Assembly: GCF_014836415.1 (NCBI RefSeq)
Contig: NZ_JACSQY010000001.1
Coordinates: 434,001 to 498,000 of the forward strand
Length of the DNA: 64,000 bases
Origin: Sporosarcina gallistercoris
GTDB taxonomy: Bacteria; Bacillota; Bacilli; Bacillales_A; Planococcaceae
Direction of reading: 5' to 3'
Position 1 is the first letter of the stretch. Each line of letters begins with the position of its first letter. Both the position numbers and the translations under genes were made by a program. The notes under the pieces are model-generated. The model did no database searches. It was not told where the DNA came from and worked only from the letters and a program-made list of their open reading frames with translations. Shown piece by piece: positions 18,500 to 27,253 of this stretch.

Positions 18500-19488
18500 C
18501 GTGTCTCCTCCTCTTTGATGGCTTCACGAATTGTTTCGCTCACGTGATGTTCAGCCATGATCCGCGCTTGACGGATCGCATTTTTCACTGCATTTGCATT
18601 GGAAGACCCATGAGCCTTGATGACTGGGGCTTTCAATCCGAATAGGCCCGCTCCACCGTATTCTGTATAATCCATCTGCTTTTTCAAGCCACGCAAATCG
18701 TCTTTTACGAGTGCAGCAGAAATTTTCGTTTTAATGGAAGAAGCAAACACGTCTTTAATCATAGAAAACAAACCTGAAGCTGTGCCTTCAATCGTTTTCA
18801 AGACCATGTTCCCTGTAAATCCGTCAGTCACGGCTACGTCAGTCGTACCTGTCAACAAATCGCGGGCCTCAATATTCCCGATAAAGTTAAGGGGTGCTTT
18901 CATCAACTCATCATACGCAGCTCTTGTTAAGTCATTCCCTTTGCCTGGTTCAGTCCCGATATTCAACAGTCCCACCCTAGGATTTTGGACACCTCGGACT
19001 TTTTCTGCGTAAATGCTTCCCATAATCGCGTACTGAACGAGTTGACTCGGTTTTGCATCGGCATTCGCTCCAACATCGAGCAGCACGAAACCCTCTCCGC
19101 CAATCGTCGGAAGCGTAGGTGCAAGAGCTGGCCGCTCAATCCCTTCAATTCGACCGACAATGAATAATCCCGCTGCCATCAAAGCACCTGTATTTCCTGC
19201 TGAAACACAAGCGTCCGCTTCACCATCATTCACTGCTTGTGCCATTCGTACCATAGACGCATCTTTTTTTCTTCGAACTGCTCTTACAGGTTCATCATCC
19301 GATTCAATGATTTCACTGCAATGGTGCACGGTTAACCGTTCATGAGGTTCTAGGAACGGCTTCATGGCCGCTTCGTCGCCAAATAGCTGTATATGTATAT
19401 CGTTAAATTCATGAAGACTTTGCAATACGCCTGCGATAATTTCCTTTGGAGCGTGATCGCCGCCCATCGCGTCTACTGCGATTTTCAT
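18496..19488 (-). CDS. plsX: Phosphate acyltransferase PlsX
   Basis: PlsX converts acyl-ACP to acyl-phosphate, the donor for PlsY in phospholipid synthesis. The 330-residue protein starts [20 protein letters not shown] and carries [20 protein letters not shown] (about 89-108), [19 protein letters not shown] and the C-terminal [20 protein letters not shown]. It overlaps fapR and fabD by four bases on each side. Confidence 0.97.
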   Translation of the reverse strand: MKIAVDAMGGDHAPKEIIAGVLQSLHEFNDIHIQLFGDEAAMKPFLEPHERLTVHHCSEIIESDDEPVRAVRRKKDASMVRMAQAVNDGEADACVSAGNTGALMAAGLFIVGRIEGIERPALAPTLPTIGGEGFVLLDVGANADAKPSQLVQYAIMGSIYAEKVRGVQNPRVGLLNIGTEPGKGNDLTRAAYDELMKAPLNFIGNIEARDLLTGTTDVAVTDGFTGNMVLKTIEGTASGLFSMIKDVFASSIKTKISAALVKDDLRGLKKQMDYTEYGGAGLFGLKAPVIKAHGSSNANAVKNAIRQARIMAEHHVSETIREAIKEEETR

Positions 19489-20066
19489 TCAACTTCCCCC
19501 TGACTCGTCCCTGTGGAGCGATACATTTGAAACTCACCACTGAAGACTTTTTCTTCACCGACTGTGGAAGTCACTTCAACAAGAGTCCGATTATCCCTTT
19601 TCCCACGGACAATGGCTCTGGCTATGACACGATCTCCTGCTTTAACTGGCTTGACAAAGTGTAGCACAGACTTTGCCGTAAGTGCGAGCTCATCGTCAAG
19701 AACTGCAACAGCTAGCGAGTTCGCTTGTCCGAACAAATGATGTCCACGCGCAATACCACTTTTTTGAAACACATGAAGAGATGTAATATCGAGGATCGAG
19801 ATCGCTTTGCTGTCCAATTCGATATCGATGATTTCACCGATCACTTCTTCTTGCTGCAACGCCTTTACTTGATCAGCAATCGTTTCGGTCGCTGCTGTCC
19901 TCATGCGTTCCCTCAATTCGGGAATTCCACATTCAAGACGATCCAGTCGAATGGTCTGCACGCTCACGCTGAAGTGTTGTGCGATTTCTTCATCCGTTAA
20001 AAAAGGGGTCGCGTCCAACAGCTGAGCCAGCTGATGCTGACGATCTTTTTTAGGTACTCGCACCAT
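19485..20066 (-). CDS. fapR: Transcriptional repressor of fatty acid and phospholipid genes FapR
   Basis: FapR represses the lipid-synthesis regulon and is released by malonyl-CoA. The 193-residue protein has an N-terminal HTH (about 13-45, containing [20 protein letters not shown]) and a C-terminal hot-dog effector domain with [18 protein letters not shown] (about 108-125). ATG at 20066 follows GAGGAG; an in-frame GTG six bases earlier is less likely. It is first in the operon and has a FapR-like operator in its own promoter, indicating autoregulation. Confidence 0.95.
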   Translation of the reverse strand: MVRVPKKDRQHQLAQLLDATPFLTDEEIAQHFSVSVQTIRLDRLECGIPELRERMRTAATETIADQVKALQQEEVIGEIIDIELDSKAISILDITSLHVFQKSGIARGHHLFGQANSLAVAVLDDELALTAKSVLHFVKPVKAGDRVIARAIVRGKRDNRTLVEVTSTVGEEKVFSGEFQMYRSTGTSQGEVE

Positions 20067-20081
20067 AATCACTCCTCACGT

Positions 20082-20098
20082 TTAGCACTTGGTATTAG
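20082..20098 (-). promoter_or_regulatory. Candidate FapR operator at fapR
   Basis: The 17-base element TTAGCACTTGGTATTAG agrees with the recalled FapR consensus (an inverted repeat around TTAGTACC/GGTACTAA) at about 13 of 17 positions. It lies just downstream of the -10 box, where a bound repressor would block transcription. The consensus is from memory. Confidence 0.65.
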
Positions 20099-20102
20099 TA
20101 AC

Positions 20103-20131
20103 AGTATATAAAGATAAAAAAAAGAATGCAA
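20103..20131 (-). promoter_or_regulatory. Sigma-A promoter of the fapR operon
   Basis: On the minus strand TTGCAT (20126-20131) and TATACT (20103-20108) have a 17-base spacer consisting mostly of T and A. The -35 sits within the descending arm of the recG-side terminator, described separately. Position and quality make this a convincing promoter. Confidence 0.7.
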
Positions 20132-20156
20132 GAGGGGACATGCCCTTTGCATTCTT
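20113..20156 (-). terminator. Intrinsic terminator after recG
   Basis: On the minus strand AAGAATGCA with an inner GGG pairs with CCC and TTGCATTCTT. A run of T follows the stem. It lies about 50 bases beyond the recG stop and ends the sdaAB-sdaAA-recG transcript. Confidence 0.8.
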
Positions 20157-20205
20157 ATTAGCCTGCTATCAGACAACTCTCAAAAATGAAAATTATCTTC
20201 AATTG

Positions 20206-22254
20206 TCAATCAATCCGTTCATTTTGCAGCACTCCTGATTCTTCGACAGTCGTTCGGAGACTCTTATAATCAGAATCTGTCCAAAATGATTCCATTTCAA
20301 GCAGCTGTTCAGCATCTTGCCGAGCCGTTTCCAGTGCACGATAATCATGAATCAGATCCGCCATTTTAAATTCAGGCAATCCGCTTTGCTTCTTCCCGAA
20401 AAAATCACCAGAACCACGGAGTTCCAGATCTTTTTCAGCCAATAAAAACCCATCATTCGTTTCCGCCATCGTCATCATACGCTCTTTACCTTCTTCTGTC
20501 TTCGGATCCGCCAGCAGCACACAATACGACTGGTCCGCACCACGACCGACCCGACCTCTCAATTGATGGAGCTGAGCAAGACCGAAGCGTGTCGCGTCAT
20601 AGATCAGCATAAATGTCGCATTCGGTACGTTCACCCCGACTTCGACAACCGTTGTCGACACGAGACAGTCTATTTTACCTTCACTGAAATCACGCATGAC
20701 TTCATCTTTTTCATCGGAATGAAGTCTTCCGTGCATCAGCCCTACAGTGAACCGACCTGCGAAATACGTCGAAAGCTGTCCGAAGACGTCAACAGCGTTC
20801 TGAACATCCAACGTATCGGATTCTTCAATGAGCGGACAAATGACATATGCTTGTCTGCCCGCTTGCAACTCTTTTTCCATTCGACGCAGAACTGGAGCGA
20901 GTGAATCTTCTTTCAACCAATGGGTTTCAATCTCTTTTCGTCCTGCCGGCATTTCATCAAGCAAGGACACATCCATTTCACCAAAAACAGTAATTGCCAG
21001 CGTCCTCGGTATCGGTGTTGCGGTCATAAAGAGCACATCAGGACTTTCCCCTTTGTCACGCAGAACCCGGCGTTGCTCTACCCCAAAACGGTGTTGCTCA
21101 TCCGTGATGACCAGACCGAGCTTGTGGAAATTCACATCTGGCTGAATGAGTGCATGCGTCCCGATCAGTAAATCGATTTCACCACTTTCAAGCCGGGCGA
21201 CGATATCACGTCGTGCTTTCCCTTTCGTAGATCCGGATAAGAACGCAACCGTTACGCCCACCGGCTCGAGCCAGCTGGCCAATGTCTCAGCATGCTGTTC
21301 CGCCAGAATTTCTGTCGGAGCCATGAGAGCCCCTTGGAAACCTGCCGTGATGGCGGCGTATAGCGCAATGGCGGCTACTACCGTCTTTCCGGAACCTACA
21401 TCTCCTTGGAGCAGACGATTCATGCGCAGCGGACTTTTCAGCTCAGCACATAACTCATTGACCACTCTTTTTTGAGCCCCTGTCAGCTCAAAAGGCAGAC
21501 TTGCGATGAATTGCTTTAATTTATCCAGATCATACATGATCGTTGTACCTTTTCCCGCAGCTTTACGTACTTTTTTGAGTGCAGCCATTTTCAGCTGAAA
21601 GTGCAGTAACTCTTCATAGACGACACGGCGTCGTGCCTGTTTCACATCTTCTGGACTGTTTGGAAAGTGAACCATCTCGAGTGTCTCCGCTATTGCTGGA
21701 AGTTTATAAGAGTCAAGCAGCCGTAAAGGCAACGTTTCCGGAATTTCATGCACCACTTCATCCAGTGCTGTCCTCATCCATCGGCGGAACGTCGGCTGCT
21801 TGACCACACCTTTCAAACTGTAAACCGGTTCAAAGTCTGCCTGCCCGATTTTCGGGCCCTCTTTAAAATTGCTCACATTAATGAGCTGTCTTCCTCGATC
21901 CCATTTTCCTGTTATAGTCACGATCTGTCCTGGATTCATCCGATCTTTCAAATAGTGCTGGTTGAAAAAAACCGCTTTGACAAGGTGGTTTCCGACTAAC
22001 AACTGTACTTGTAAGCGTGAACGTTTCTTCCCGGTAAACAGGACGGATGGAACACTCTCCACCCGTCCTTCTATCGTTACACGCTCCTCATGGGGAGTTT
22101 CAGACAGATCTTTCAGCCTGAAATCCTCATGCCTGTACGGAAACATCATAACTAACTCTTCAATTGTTCCAACACCTAATTTCTCCAGCTGCTCGCCAGC
22201 TGACTTGCCAATCCCTTTCAGGGTGGTAACGGGTTCACTTAGTGACCGGGTCAC
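20206..22254 (-). CDS. recG: ATP-dependent DNA helicase RecG
   Basis: RecG remodels stalled replication forks and branched DNA. The 682-residue protein has an N-terminal wedge (OB-fold) domain, then helicase motifs: Walker A LLQGDVGSGKTVVAAIALYA (about 284-303), DEQHRFGVEQR (about 387), TATPIPRTLAI (about 409), and motif VI QLRGRVGRGADQSYCVLL. The C-terminal region contains GSGDFFGKKQSGLPEFK, typical of RecG. Its 5' end overlaps sdaAA by 20 bases. Confidence 0.98.
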   Translation of the reverse strand: MTRSLSEPVTTLKGIGKSAGEQLEKLGVGTIEELVMMFPYRHEDFRLKDLSETPHEERVTIEGRVESVPSVLFTGKKRSRLQVQLLVGNHLVKAVFFNQHYLKDRMNPGQIVTITGKWDRGRQLINVSNFKEGPKIGQADFEPVYSLKGVVKQPTFRRWMRTALDEVVHEIPETLPLRLLDSYKLPAIAETLEMVHFPNSPEDVKQARRRVVYEELLHFQLKMAALKKVRKAAGKGTTIMYDLDKLKQFIASLPFELTGAQKRVVNELCAELKSPLRMNRLLQGDVGSGKTVVAAIALYAAITAGFQGALMAPTEILAEQHAETLASWLEPVGVTVAFLSGSTKGKARRDIVARLESGEIDLLIGTHALIQPDVNFHKLGLVITDEQHRFGVEQRRVLRDKGESPDVLFMTATPIPRTLAITVFGEMDVSLLDEMPAGRKEIETHWLKEDSLAPVLRRMEKELQAGRQAYVICPLIEESDTLDVQNAVDVFGQLSTYFAGRFTVGLMHGRLHSDEKDEVMRDFSEGKIDCLVSTTVVEVGVNVPNATFMLIYDATRFGLAQLHQLRGRVGRGADQSYCVLLADPKTEEGKERMMTMAETNDGFLLAEKDLELRGSGDFFGKKQSGLPEFKMADLIHDYRALETARQDAEQLLEMESFWTDSDYKSLRTTVEESGVLQNERID

Positions 22255-23143
22255 GTGTTTCCTTATCCTTACCGAAGATTTTCGCTTCCAATGCTTTGCC
22301 TGTAGGGGTAGCAGCGAGTCCGCCTTTAGCAGTTTCTCGCAAAGCAGATGGCATCGATTGACCGATTTTGTGCATCGCTTCTATGACTTCGTCGGTCGGG
22401 ATGACACTGATAACACCAGCAAGTGCCATATCCGCACCTACAAGTGCCTTTGCTGCACCCATTGCATTACGTTTTACGCACGGCACCTCGACGAGCCCTG
22501 CGACCGGATCGCAGACGAGACCGAGCATATTTTTCATGACGATTGAAAAAGCTTCCGCACTTTGCTGTGGCGTCCCTCCAGCCATTTCGACAATCGCCGC
22601 TGCCGCCATCGATGCAGCAGAACCCGTCTCCGCTTGACACCCTCCTGCAGCACCGGAAATGGAAGCATTATTCGCAACGATAAAGCCGAATGCACCTGTT
22701 GTAAACAAATAATTGACCATCTGTTCATGTGTCGGATTCAATTTGTTTTTCACAGCGAATAACGTACCAGGCACAATCCCTGCAGCACCCGCGGTTGGAG
22801 TAGCGCATATCAACCCCATCGCAGCATTCACTTCATTCGTTGCAACCGCTTTACTGACTGCATCCAGTAAAAGTTCCCCGGATAAAGATTTGCCTGTTTT
22901 CATATAATTTTGGATCAGCACTGCATCGCCGCCTGTCAAACCAGACGGAGAGTGGACACCTTTCAATCCATCTTCCACAGACTTTTCCATCACTGCTAAG
23001 TTGTTCTCCATTTGTGCCACAATATCTTCACGCGATTTACGAGTTAATAGCATTTCTTGACGAATCATAATTTCGGAAATCGGTTGTTGTTCTTTTTCAG
23101 CAATCGCTACTAGTTCTTTCACATTTGAAAACAAAATATCCAT
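22235..23143 (-). CDS. sdaAA: L-serine dehydratase, alpha chain
   Basis: With SdaAB it forms a [4Fe-4S] enzyme that deaminates serine to pyruvate. The 302-residue chain has SPSGLTGGDAVLIQNYM (about 65-81), CATPTAGAAGIVPG (about 113), GCQAETGSAASMAAAAIVEM, and CDPVAGLVEVPCVKRN near 211-226, which supply the cluster cysteines. It lies 13 bases after sdaAB and overlaps the start of recG by 20 bases. Confidence 0.95.
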   Translation of the reverse strand: MDILFSNVKELVAIAEKEQQPISEIMIRQEMLLTRKSREDIVAQMENNLAVMEKSVEDGLKGVHSPSGLTGGDAVLIQNYMKTGKSLSGELLLDAVSKAVATNEVNAAMGLICATPTAGAAGIVPGTLFAVKNKLNPTHEQMVNYLFTTGAFGFIVANNASISGAAGGCQAETGSAASMAAAAIVEMAGGTPQQSAEAFSIVMKNMLGLVCDPVAGLVEVPCVKRNAMGAAKALVGADMALAGVISVIPTDEVIEAMHKIGQSMPSALRETAKGGLAATPTGKALEAKIFGKDKETRDPVTK

Positions 23144-23156
23144 TTTAGTTGCCCCC

Positions 23157-23822
23157 TTAGTTCGCCAATGTCGATACTTGTGTGACGTTTGGAAGTGCTC
23201 TCAATTCTTCAATCAGTTCATCGTTGACGACTTGATCGACCTCGATGACCATGAGCGCCATTTCGCCTTTTTCTTTACGTCCGACTTCCATGTGCGCAAT
23301 ATTCATATCTTGTGCAGCAATTGCGTTCGATACATTCGCAATTACGCCCGCACGGTCATCATGGACAACAAGTAATGCCGGGAAATGACCAGATAAGCGA
23401 AGCGGAAAACCGTTCAGTTCGACAACTTCCATCGTGCCGCCGCCAATTGAGATTCCGATCAGTTCCATGTCACCTTCTTTATCTCCAATAACTAGCCTTG
23501 CAGTATTCGGATGATCCATCTCTTCTTCTTCAGCGATGAACTCAAAAGTCATGCCAAGCTTTTCCGCATCCTCGAAGGCCGTACGGATTCTCTCGTCGAA
23601 TGTATCATATCCAAGAAGTCCACCGATAATCGCAACATCAGTGCCGTGGCCTTTATAGGTTTCTGCAAACGAACCATATAAGTGAATCCTTGCCCATTCA
23701 GGTTGACGCCCGAACAAATCTCTCGCTACAAGTCCAATACGTGCAGCACCAGCTGTATGTGAAGATGAAGGACCAATCATGACGGGTCCGATAATTTCAA
23801 AAACGGATCTGAATTTCAACAA
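23157..23822 (-). CDS. sdaAB: L-serine dehydratase, beta chain
   Basis: The beta chain of the iron-sulfur serine dehydratase is 221 residues. It has the family motif GPVMIGPSSSHTAGAARIGL (about 12-31), HGTDVAIIGGLLGYDTFDER, and a C-terminal ACT domain (from about 148, LLVVHDDRAGVIANVSNAIA) that may sense serine. It is the first gene of sdaAB-sdaAA-recG and has a promoter about 35 bases upstream. Confidence 0.95.
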   Translation of the reverse strand: MLKFRSVFEIIGPVMIGPSSSHTAGAARIGLVARDLFGRQPEWARIHLYGSFAETYKGHGTDVAIIGGLLGYDTFDERIRTAFEDAEKLGMTFEFIAEEEEMDHPNTARLVIGDKEGDMELIGISIGGGTMEVVELNGFPLRLSGHFPALLVVHDDRAGVIANVSNAIAAQDMNIAHMEVGRKEKGEMALMVIEVDQVVNDELIEELRALPNVTQVSTLAN

Positions 23823-23855
23823 TAACTCCCCCTTTTGCCCATTTTCCTAGTATTC

Positions 23856-23884
23856 ATTCTACACGAACAGTCGCTAGAAAACAA
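23856..23884 (-). promoter_or_regulatory. Sigma-A promoter of sdaAB-sdaAA-recG
   Basis: TTGTTT (23879-23884) and TAGAAT (23856-23861) are separated by 17 bases on the minus strand, between the fakA terminator and the sdaAB start. Confidence 0.55.
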
Positions 23885-23905
23885 AATTCATAGCTGTCGA
23901 CAAAA

Positions 23906-23945
23906 CAGACAAAAAGCGCCAACGACTAGGAGCCGTGACGCTTTA
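23906..23945 (-). terminator. Intrinsic terminator after fakA
   Basis: On the minus strand AAAGCG pairs with CGCTTT with inner complementary bases (ACG/CGT) and is followed by TTTTTG. It lies directly after the fakA stop. Confidence 0.65.
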
Positions 23946-23954
23946 CATGTGCTG

Positions 23955-25613
23955 TTATTCCACTGATAAAATATAAGGATATAACGGTTGTTTCCCGTTA
24001 TACAATTCAATTTCGACATGTTCGAACTGCCCTTCAATATAAGCAACCATCTGTTCTGCATCTTGTTGAGAAACGCCTTCACCATAAATGACCGTCACGA
24101 TTTCATCATCTTCTGTAATCAGATCGTCAATCAATGACTTCATTGTCGTCTCCAAAGATGGAGTAGATACCTTAATCTTTCCATTCGAGATTGCCATGTA
24201 ATCATCTGTATGGATCGCAATACCATCAATGGATGTATCACGCACTGCAGTTGTCACCTGGCCGGTTTTCACGACAGATGCTGCTGTGTTCATGGATTTC
24301 GCGTTCACTGTCACGTCCGCTTCAGGATTAAACGCTAAAATGGCAGCGAGTCCTTCAGGTACTGACTTCGTGGGAACGACTGCCGCTTCAATTCCAATCA
24401 CTTCAGCCGCCTGTTCAGCAGCTAACACGATATTCTTATTGTTCGGCAAGATCAGAACGCGTTCAGCTCCCACTTCCTGGATCGCCTTGACGATATCTTC
24501 AGTGGAAGGGTTCATCGTTTGTCCGCCTTCAATTACGTAGGAAGCACCGATACTTCTCAGCAATTCCGCAATCCCTTCACCCATCGCAACCGTTACGATT
24601 GCATAAGGCACTTTCTTAATGGTTGTGTTTTTGCGCGACGATTGGTCCCCAACGATGTCCATGTGCTGCTGACGCATGTTCTCGATTTTAATGTTGATGA
24701 GGGAACCATACTGTTGACCGCAAGATAATGCATTCCCTGGGTTTTCTGTGTGGATATGTACTTTCGCAATCTCCTCATCAGAGATGACTAGTAAGGAGTC
24801 ACCCATTTCATTCAATTGCAATCTGAAATCATTTTCATCGAAAGGATGGGATTTCGTTTTGTCGTCTTCAAATCGAACCATGAACTCCGTGCAATATCCG
24901 AACTCGATATCTGCAGTGTCCATGAACCCTTGAACATTTCGATGGTGTTCTGCATTTACCAATTCGTCCATTGACTGGACAACCGTACGTTCCGGCAACT
25001 CTTCACCTTTAAGACAAGCCAAAAATCCTTCATAAACGTAAACGAGGCCTTGTCCGCCGCTATCCACAACGCCAACCTCTTTCAAGACCGGCAATAGATC
25101 AGGAGTTCTTTTCAGCGAAGCTTTTGCCTCTGTAAGGACCGCTTCCATTAACTGAATGAGGTCCGTTTCTGTGTTTGCCGTTTCTACTGCGACAGCTGCC
25201 GCATCTTTCGCTACAGTCAGAATCGTACCTTCCACAGGCTTCATGACCGCTTTATAAGCCGTTTGCACACCATACTGGAGCGCTTCTGCGAATTCGCTTG
25301 CCGATAACGTCTCTTTTTCTTCAACTGATTTACCAAAGCCACGGAACAATTGTGATAAAATCACACCTGAATTTCCACGGGCACCCATTAAGAGTCCTTT
25401 GGATAATGCTTGAGAAGTCTTGCCAAGGTGAGCAGAAACGTTCGCTGCCGTCTCTTTCGCACCTGAAGTCATTGATAAATTCATATTTGTTCCCGTATCT
25501 CCATCTGGTACCGGGAAGACATTCAGGGAATCCACGTAATCCGCATTTTGTTTAAGATGGTATGCGCCCATCGATACCATCTCTGCAAACTGTAGTCCAT
25601 CCATCGACTTCAT
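23955..25613 (-). CDS. fakA: Fatty acid kinase, ATP-binding subunit FakA (YloV)
   Basis: FakA phosphorylates fatty acids bound to FakB, producing acyl-phosphate for PlsX/PlsY. The 552-residue protein has an N-terminal DhaL-like kinase domain with LNVFPVPDGDTGTNMNLSMT (about 33-52) and MGARGNSGVILSQLFRG, then a middle domain and a C-terminal DegV-like domain ending GKQPLYPYILSVE. ATG at 25613 follows GGAGG; the in-frame GTG at 25634 lies upstream of that site. It is paired with the Asp23-like gene, as in B. subtilis yloU-yloV. Confidence 0.93.
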   Translation of the reverse strand: MKSMDGLQFAEMVSMGAYHLKQNADYVDSLNVFPVPDGDTGTNMNLSMTSGAKETAANVSAHLGKTSQALSKGLLMGARGNSGVILSQLFRGFGKSVEEKETLSASEFAEALQYGVQTAYKAVMKPVEGTILTVAKDAAAVAVETANTETDLIQLMEAVLTEAKASLKRTPDLLPVLKEVGVVDSGGQGLVYVYEGFLACLKGEELPERTVVQSMDELVNAEHHRNVQGFMDTADIEFGYCTEFMVRFEDDKTKSHPFDENDFRLQLNEMGDSLLVISDEEIAKVHIHTENPGNALSCGQQYGSLINIKIENMRQQHMDIVGDQSSRKNTTIKKVPYAIVTVAMGEGIAELLRSIGASYVIEGGQTMNPSTEDIVKAIQEVGAERVLILPNNKNIVLAAEQAAEVIGIEAAVVPTKSVPEGLAAILAFNPEADVTVNAKSMNTAASVVKTGQVTTAVRDTSIDGIAIHTDDYMAISNGKIKVSTPSLETTMKSLIDDLITEDDEIVTVIYGEGVSQQDAEQMVAYIEGQFEHVEIELYNGKQPLYPYILSVE

Positions 25614-25630
25614 TGAACTGTGTTCCTCCT

Positions 25631-25993
25631 TCACAGGTTCGTCACACGAACGCCCTGTACATAAATATTGACGGAACCAACTTTCATCCCGAGTGTTTTT
25701 TTAAGTGTATACTGTACTTTGGATTGTACTTGGTAGGCAACTTCAGTGATCTTTGTCCCGTATCCGACAATAATATACAGATCGATTTGTGTGTCAGCAC
25801 CAACGTTACTTACGATGACACCTCTGCTGAAGTTCTCTTTTCTCAGAATTTCCGTCAGTCCGTCCCGAATTTGATGCCTGGAAGCCATTCCCACAACTCC
25901 GTAGCATTCAATTGTAGCTTCACCGACGATCCGGGCGATTGTCTCATTCGTTATATCAATTTTCCCATAATCATTTGCAATTTGAATTGACAT
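25631..25993 (-). CDS. yloU: Asp23/Gls24-family protein (YloU)
   Basis: This is a 120-residue member of the Asp23 envelope stress family. The core reads VGEATIECYGVVGMASRHQI and ends with a strand-rich VGSVNIYVQGVRV. Members associate with the membrane, but their precise task is unresolved. ATG at 25993 follows GGAGG; a longer start at 26029 has no site. It precedes fakA by 17 bases and faces away from rpmB. Confidence 0.9.
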   Translation of the reverse strand: MSIQIANDYGKIDITNETIARIVGEATIECYGVVGMASRHQIRDGLTEILRKENFSRGVIVSNVGADTQIDLYIIVGYGTKITEVAYQVQSKVQYTLKKTLGMKVGSVNIYVQGVRVTNL

Positions 25994-26207
25994 GCCGTTA
26001 TCCCTCCTGAATCCAGTTTCACTGTTCACATTGTACTATATACAAGCCTATATGAAAAGAAAGCAAGCGTTTTCTTTAACGTGTAAAGGAAAATTGCTTG
26101 AGAGAACAGAGAAAAAAGCTTGCATGGGATAGACGGATATGATAAATTAATCTAGTATGCGAATTATAAGTGAAACGCTTAATCATCATTCGCGAGGAGG
26201 TTATAAA

Positions 26208-26396
26208 ATGGCTAAGGAATGTGTAATTACTGGTCGCAAAGCACGTGCAGGGAATAATCGTTCCCACGCAATGAACTCTAGCAAACGTACTTGGGGTGCG
26301 AACCTTCAAAAAGTCCGTATTCTTGTAAACGGCAAGCCGAAGCGTGTTTGGGTTTCTGCCCGCGCACTTAAATCAGGTAAAGTTCAACGCGTATAA
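26208..26396 (+). CDS. rpmB: 50S ribosomal protein L28
   Basis: L28 is a 62-residue basic ribosomal protein. It starts [20 protein letters not shown] and ends [14 protein letters not shown]. It has only one cysteine, so the zinc-type CXXC motif is absent. The ATG at 26208 has GAGGAGG nine bases upstream; the longer upstream start is not supported. It is transcribed on the plus strand, opposite to its neighbours, as in B. subtilis. A weak promoter (TTGCAT at 26120, TAAATT at 26143, spacer 17) precedes it. Confidence 0.97.
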   Translation: MAKECVITGRKARAGNNRSHAMNSSKRTWGANLQKVRILVNGKPKRVWVSARALKSGKVQRV

Positions 26397-26411
26397 TAGA
26401 CCGCAACCAAC

Positions 26412-26446
26412 AAAAACGTCAGGCTGAAGTTCAGCCTGACGTTTTT
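26412..26446. terminator. Bidirectional terminator shared by rpmB and spoVM
   Basis: An almost perfect palindrome (AAAAACGTCAGGCTGAA and TTCAGCCTGACGTTTTT) lies between the convergent rpmB and spoVM. It has A-runs on one side and T-runs on the other, so it can terminate both transcripts. The last codons and stop of spoVM lie within its arm. Confidence 0.88.
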
Positions 26447-26586
26447 TCTTGTCGCTTTTTTCGTTTTTTCGATGCTGCTGCAGTGGAAGATTTCGCTTTC
26501 GCTGTATCCTCCTTAGAAAAAACGACCATGCACTTTCGTACAATTCCACTTACAAACTTAGGCAAGGTAAATGTATAAATCCGCAA
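26431..26586 (-). CDS. spoVM: Stage V sporulation protein M with a basic C-terminal extension
   Basis: SpoVM is an amphipathic peptide that recognises the curved forespore membrane and recruits SpoIVA for coat assembly. The frame encodes 51 residues: MRIYTFTLPKFVSGIVRKCM closely matches the N-terminus of the 26-residue B. subtilis peptide, including the essential Pro9. An unusual tail of about 25 residues follows, rich in Lys, Arg, Ser and Ala (KKRKKRQEK near the end). The start is TTG at 26586 with AAAGGAG seven bases upstream, directly after the thiN stop. The first 26 residues and the synteny make identity strong. The extension is real in this reading frame, but its role is unknown. Confidence 0.85.
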   Translation of the reverse strand: MRIYTFTLPKFVSGIVRKCMVVFSKEDTAKAKSSTAAASKKRKKRQEKTSG

Positions 26587-26599
26587 CTCCCCACTCCTT

Positions 26600-27253
26600 T
26601 CAGGAATCTGAGCTCCTTACCATTAAACATATGCCCGCTTGCATGGAGATAGTACAAGATGGTGCAACAATCTCGTTACTCGTGAAGCGAGTATCTCCAA
26701 GACGTAGATCTTCAGAAAAGACTTCATACTTCACTCCTGTCAGCGTAAGATCCTTCACTTCTTCTGTCATACTATAAAACGATAGATAAGGAAACTGCGC
26801 ATTCTTTTCGAAATGATAGATCCCTTCCCGCAGAAGTATCAGTTCATTTTGTCTGTTCGCCAGGATCAATTGCGTCGATTTATGATCCCCTGCATTGCGA
26901 ACAAGGAGTTGGACTGCAGAAAACATATGGTCGAGACGTCCGCCTGTCACCCCAGTCAATATAATCCTCTCCGGACTCCAAGAATACGCAAGATTTAATG
27001 CCAGTTCTGTATCGGTCTCGTCTTTTTCTGAAGACCTTCTTTCGACGAAACAGCCTGTCGATTCGATTTTCTTCATTTCCTCTTCACTTATGGAATCGAA
27101 GTCTCCAACCGCCGCCAGTGGAACGATTCCTGCATCGAGTAGGTGGAGTGCGCCTCGATCAGCACCTATGAACTGTGTGTCTTCATCTGAAAAGAGAGCC
27201 AGAGGGATAATTTCTTCCTCTGGCCCCCCCGCACATATTATAATCGTTTTCAC
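26600..27253 (-). CDS. thiN: Thiamine pyrophosphokinase
   Basis: ThiN transfers pyrophosphate from ATP to thiamine to make the cofactor TPP. The 217-residue protein has IGADRGALHLLDAGIVPLAA (about 29-48) followed by VGDFDSISEEE, then SEKDETDTELALNLAYS (about 75-91) and LTGVTGGRLDHMFSAVQLL, all standard for the family. Overlap of four bases with rpe and 13 bases to spoVM match the B. subtilis order rpe-thiN-spoVM. Confidence 0.93.
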   Translation of the reverse strand: MKTIIICAGGPEEEIIPLALFSDEDTQFIGADRGALHLLDAGIVPLAAVGDFDSISEEEMKKIESTGCFVERRSSEKDETDTELALNLAYSWSPERIILTGVTGGRLDHMFSAVQLLVRNAGDHKSTQLILANRQNELILLREGIYHFEKNAQFPYLSFYSMTEEVKDLTLTGVKYEVFSEDLRLGDTRFTSNEIVAPSCTISMQAGICLMVRSSDS

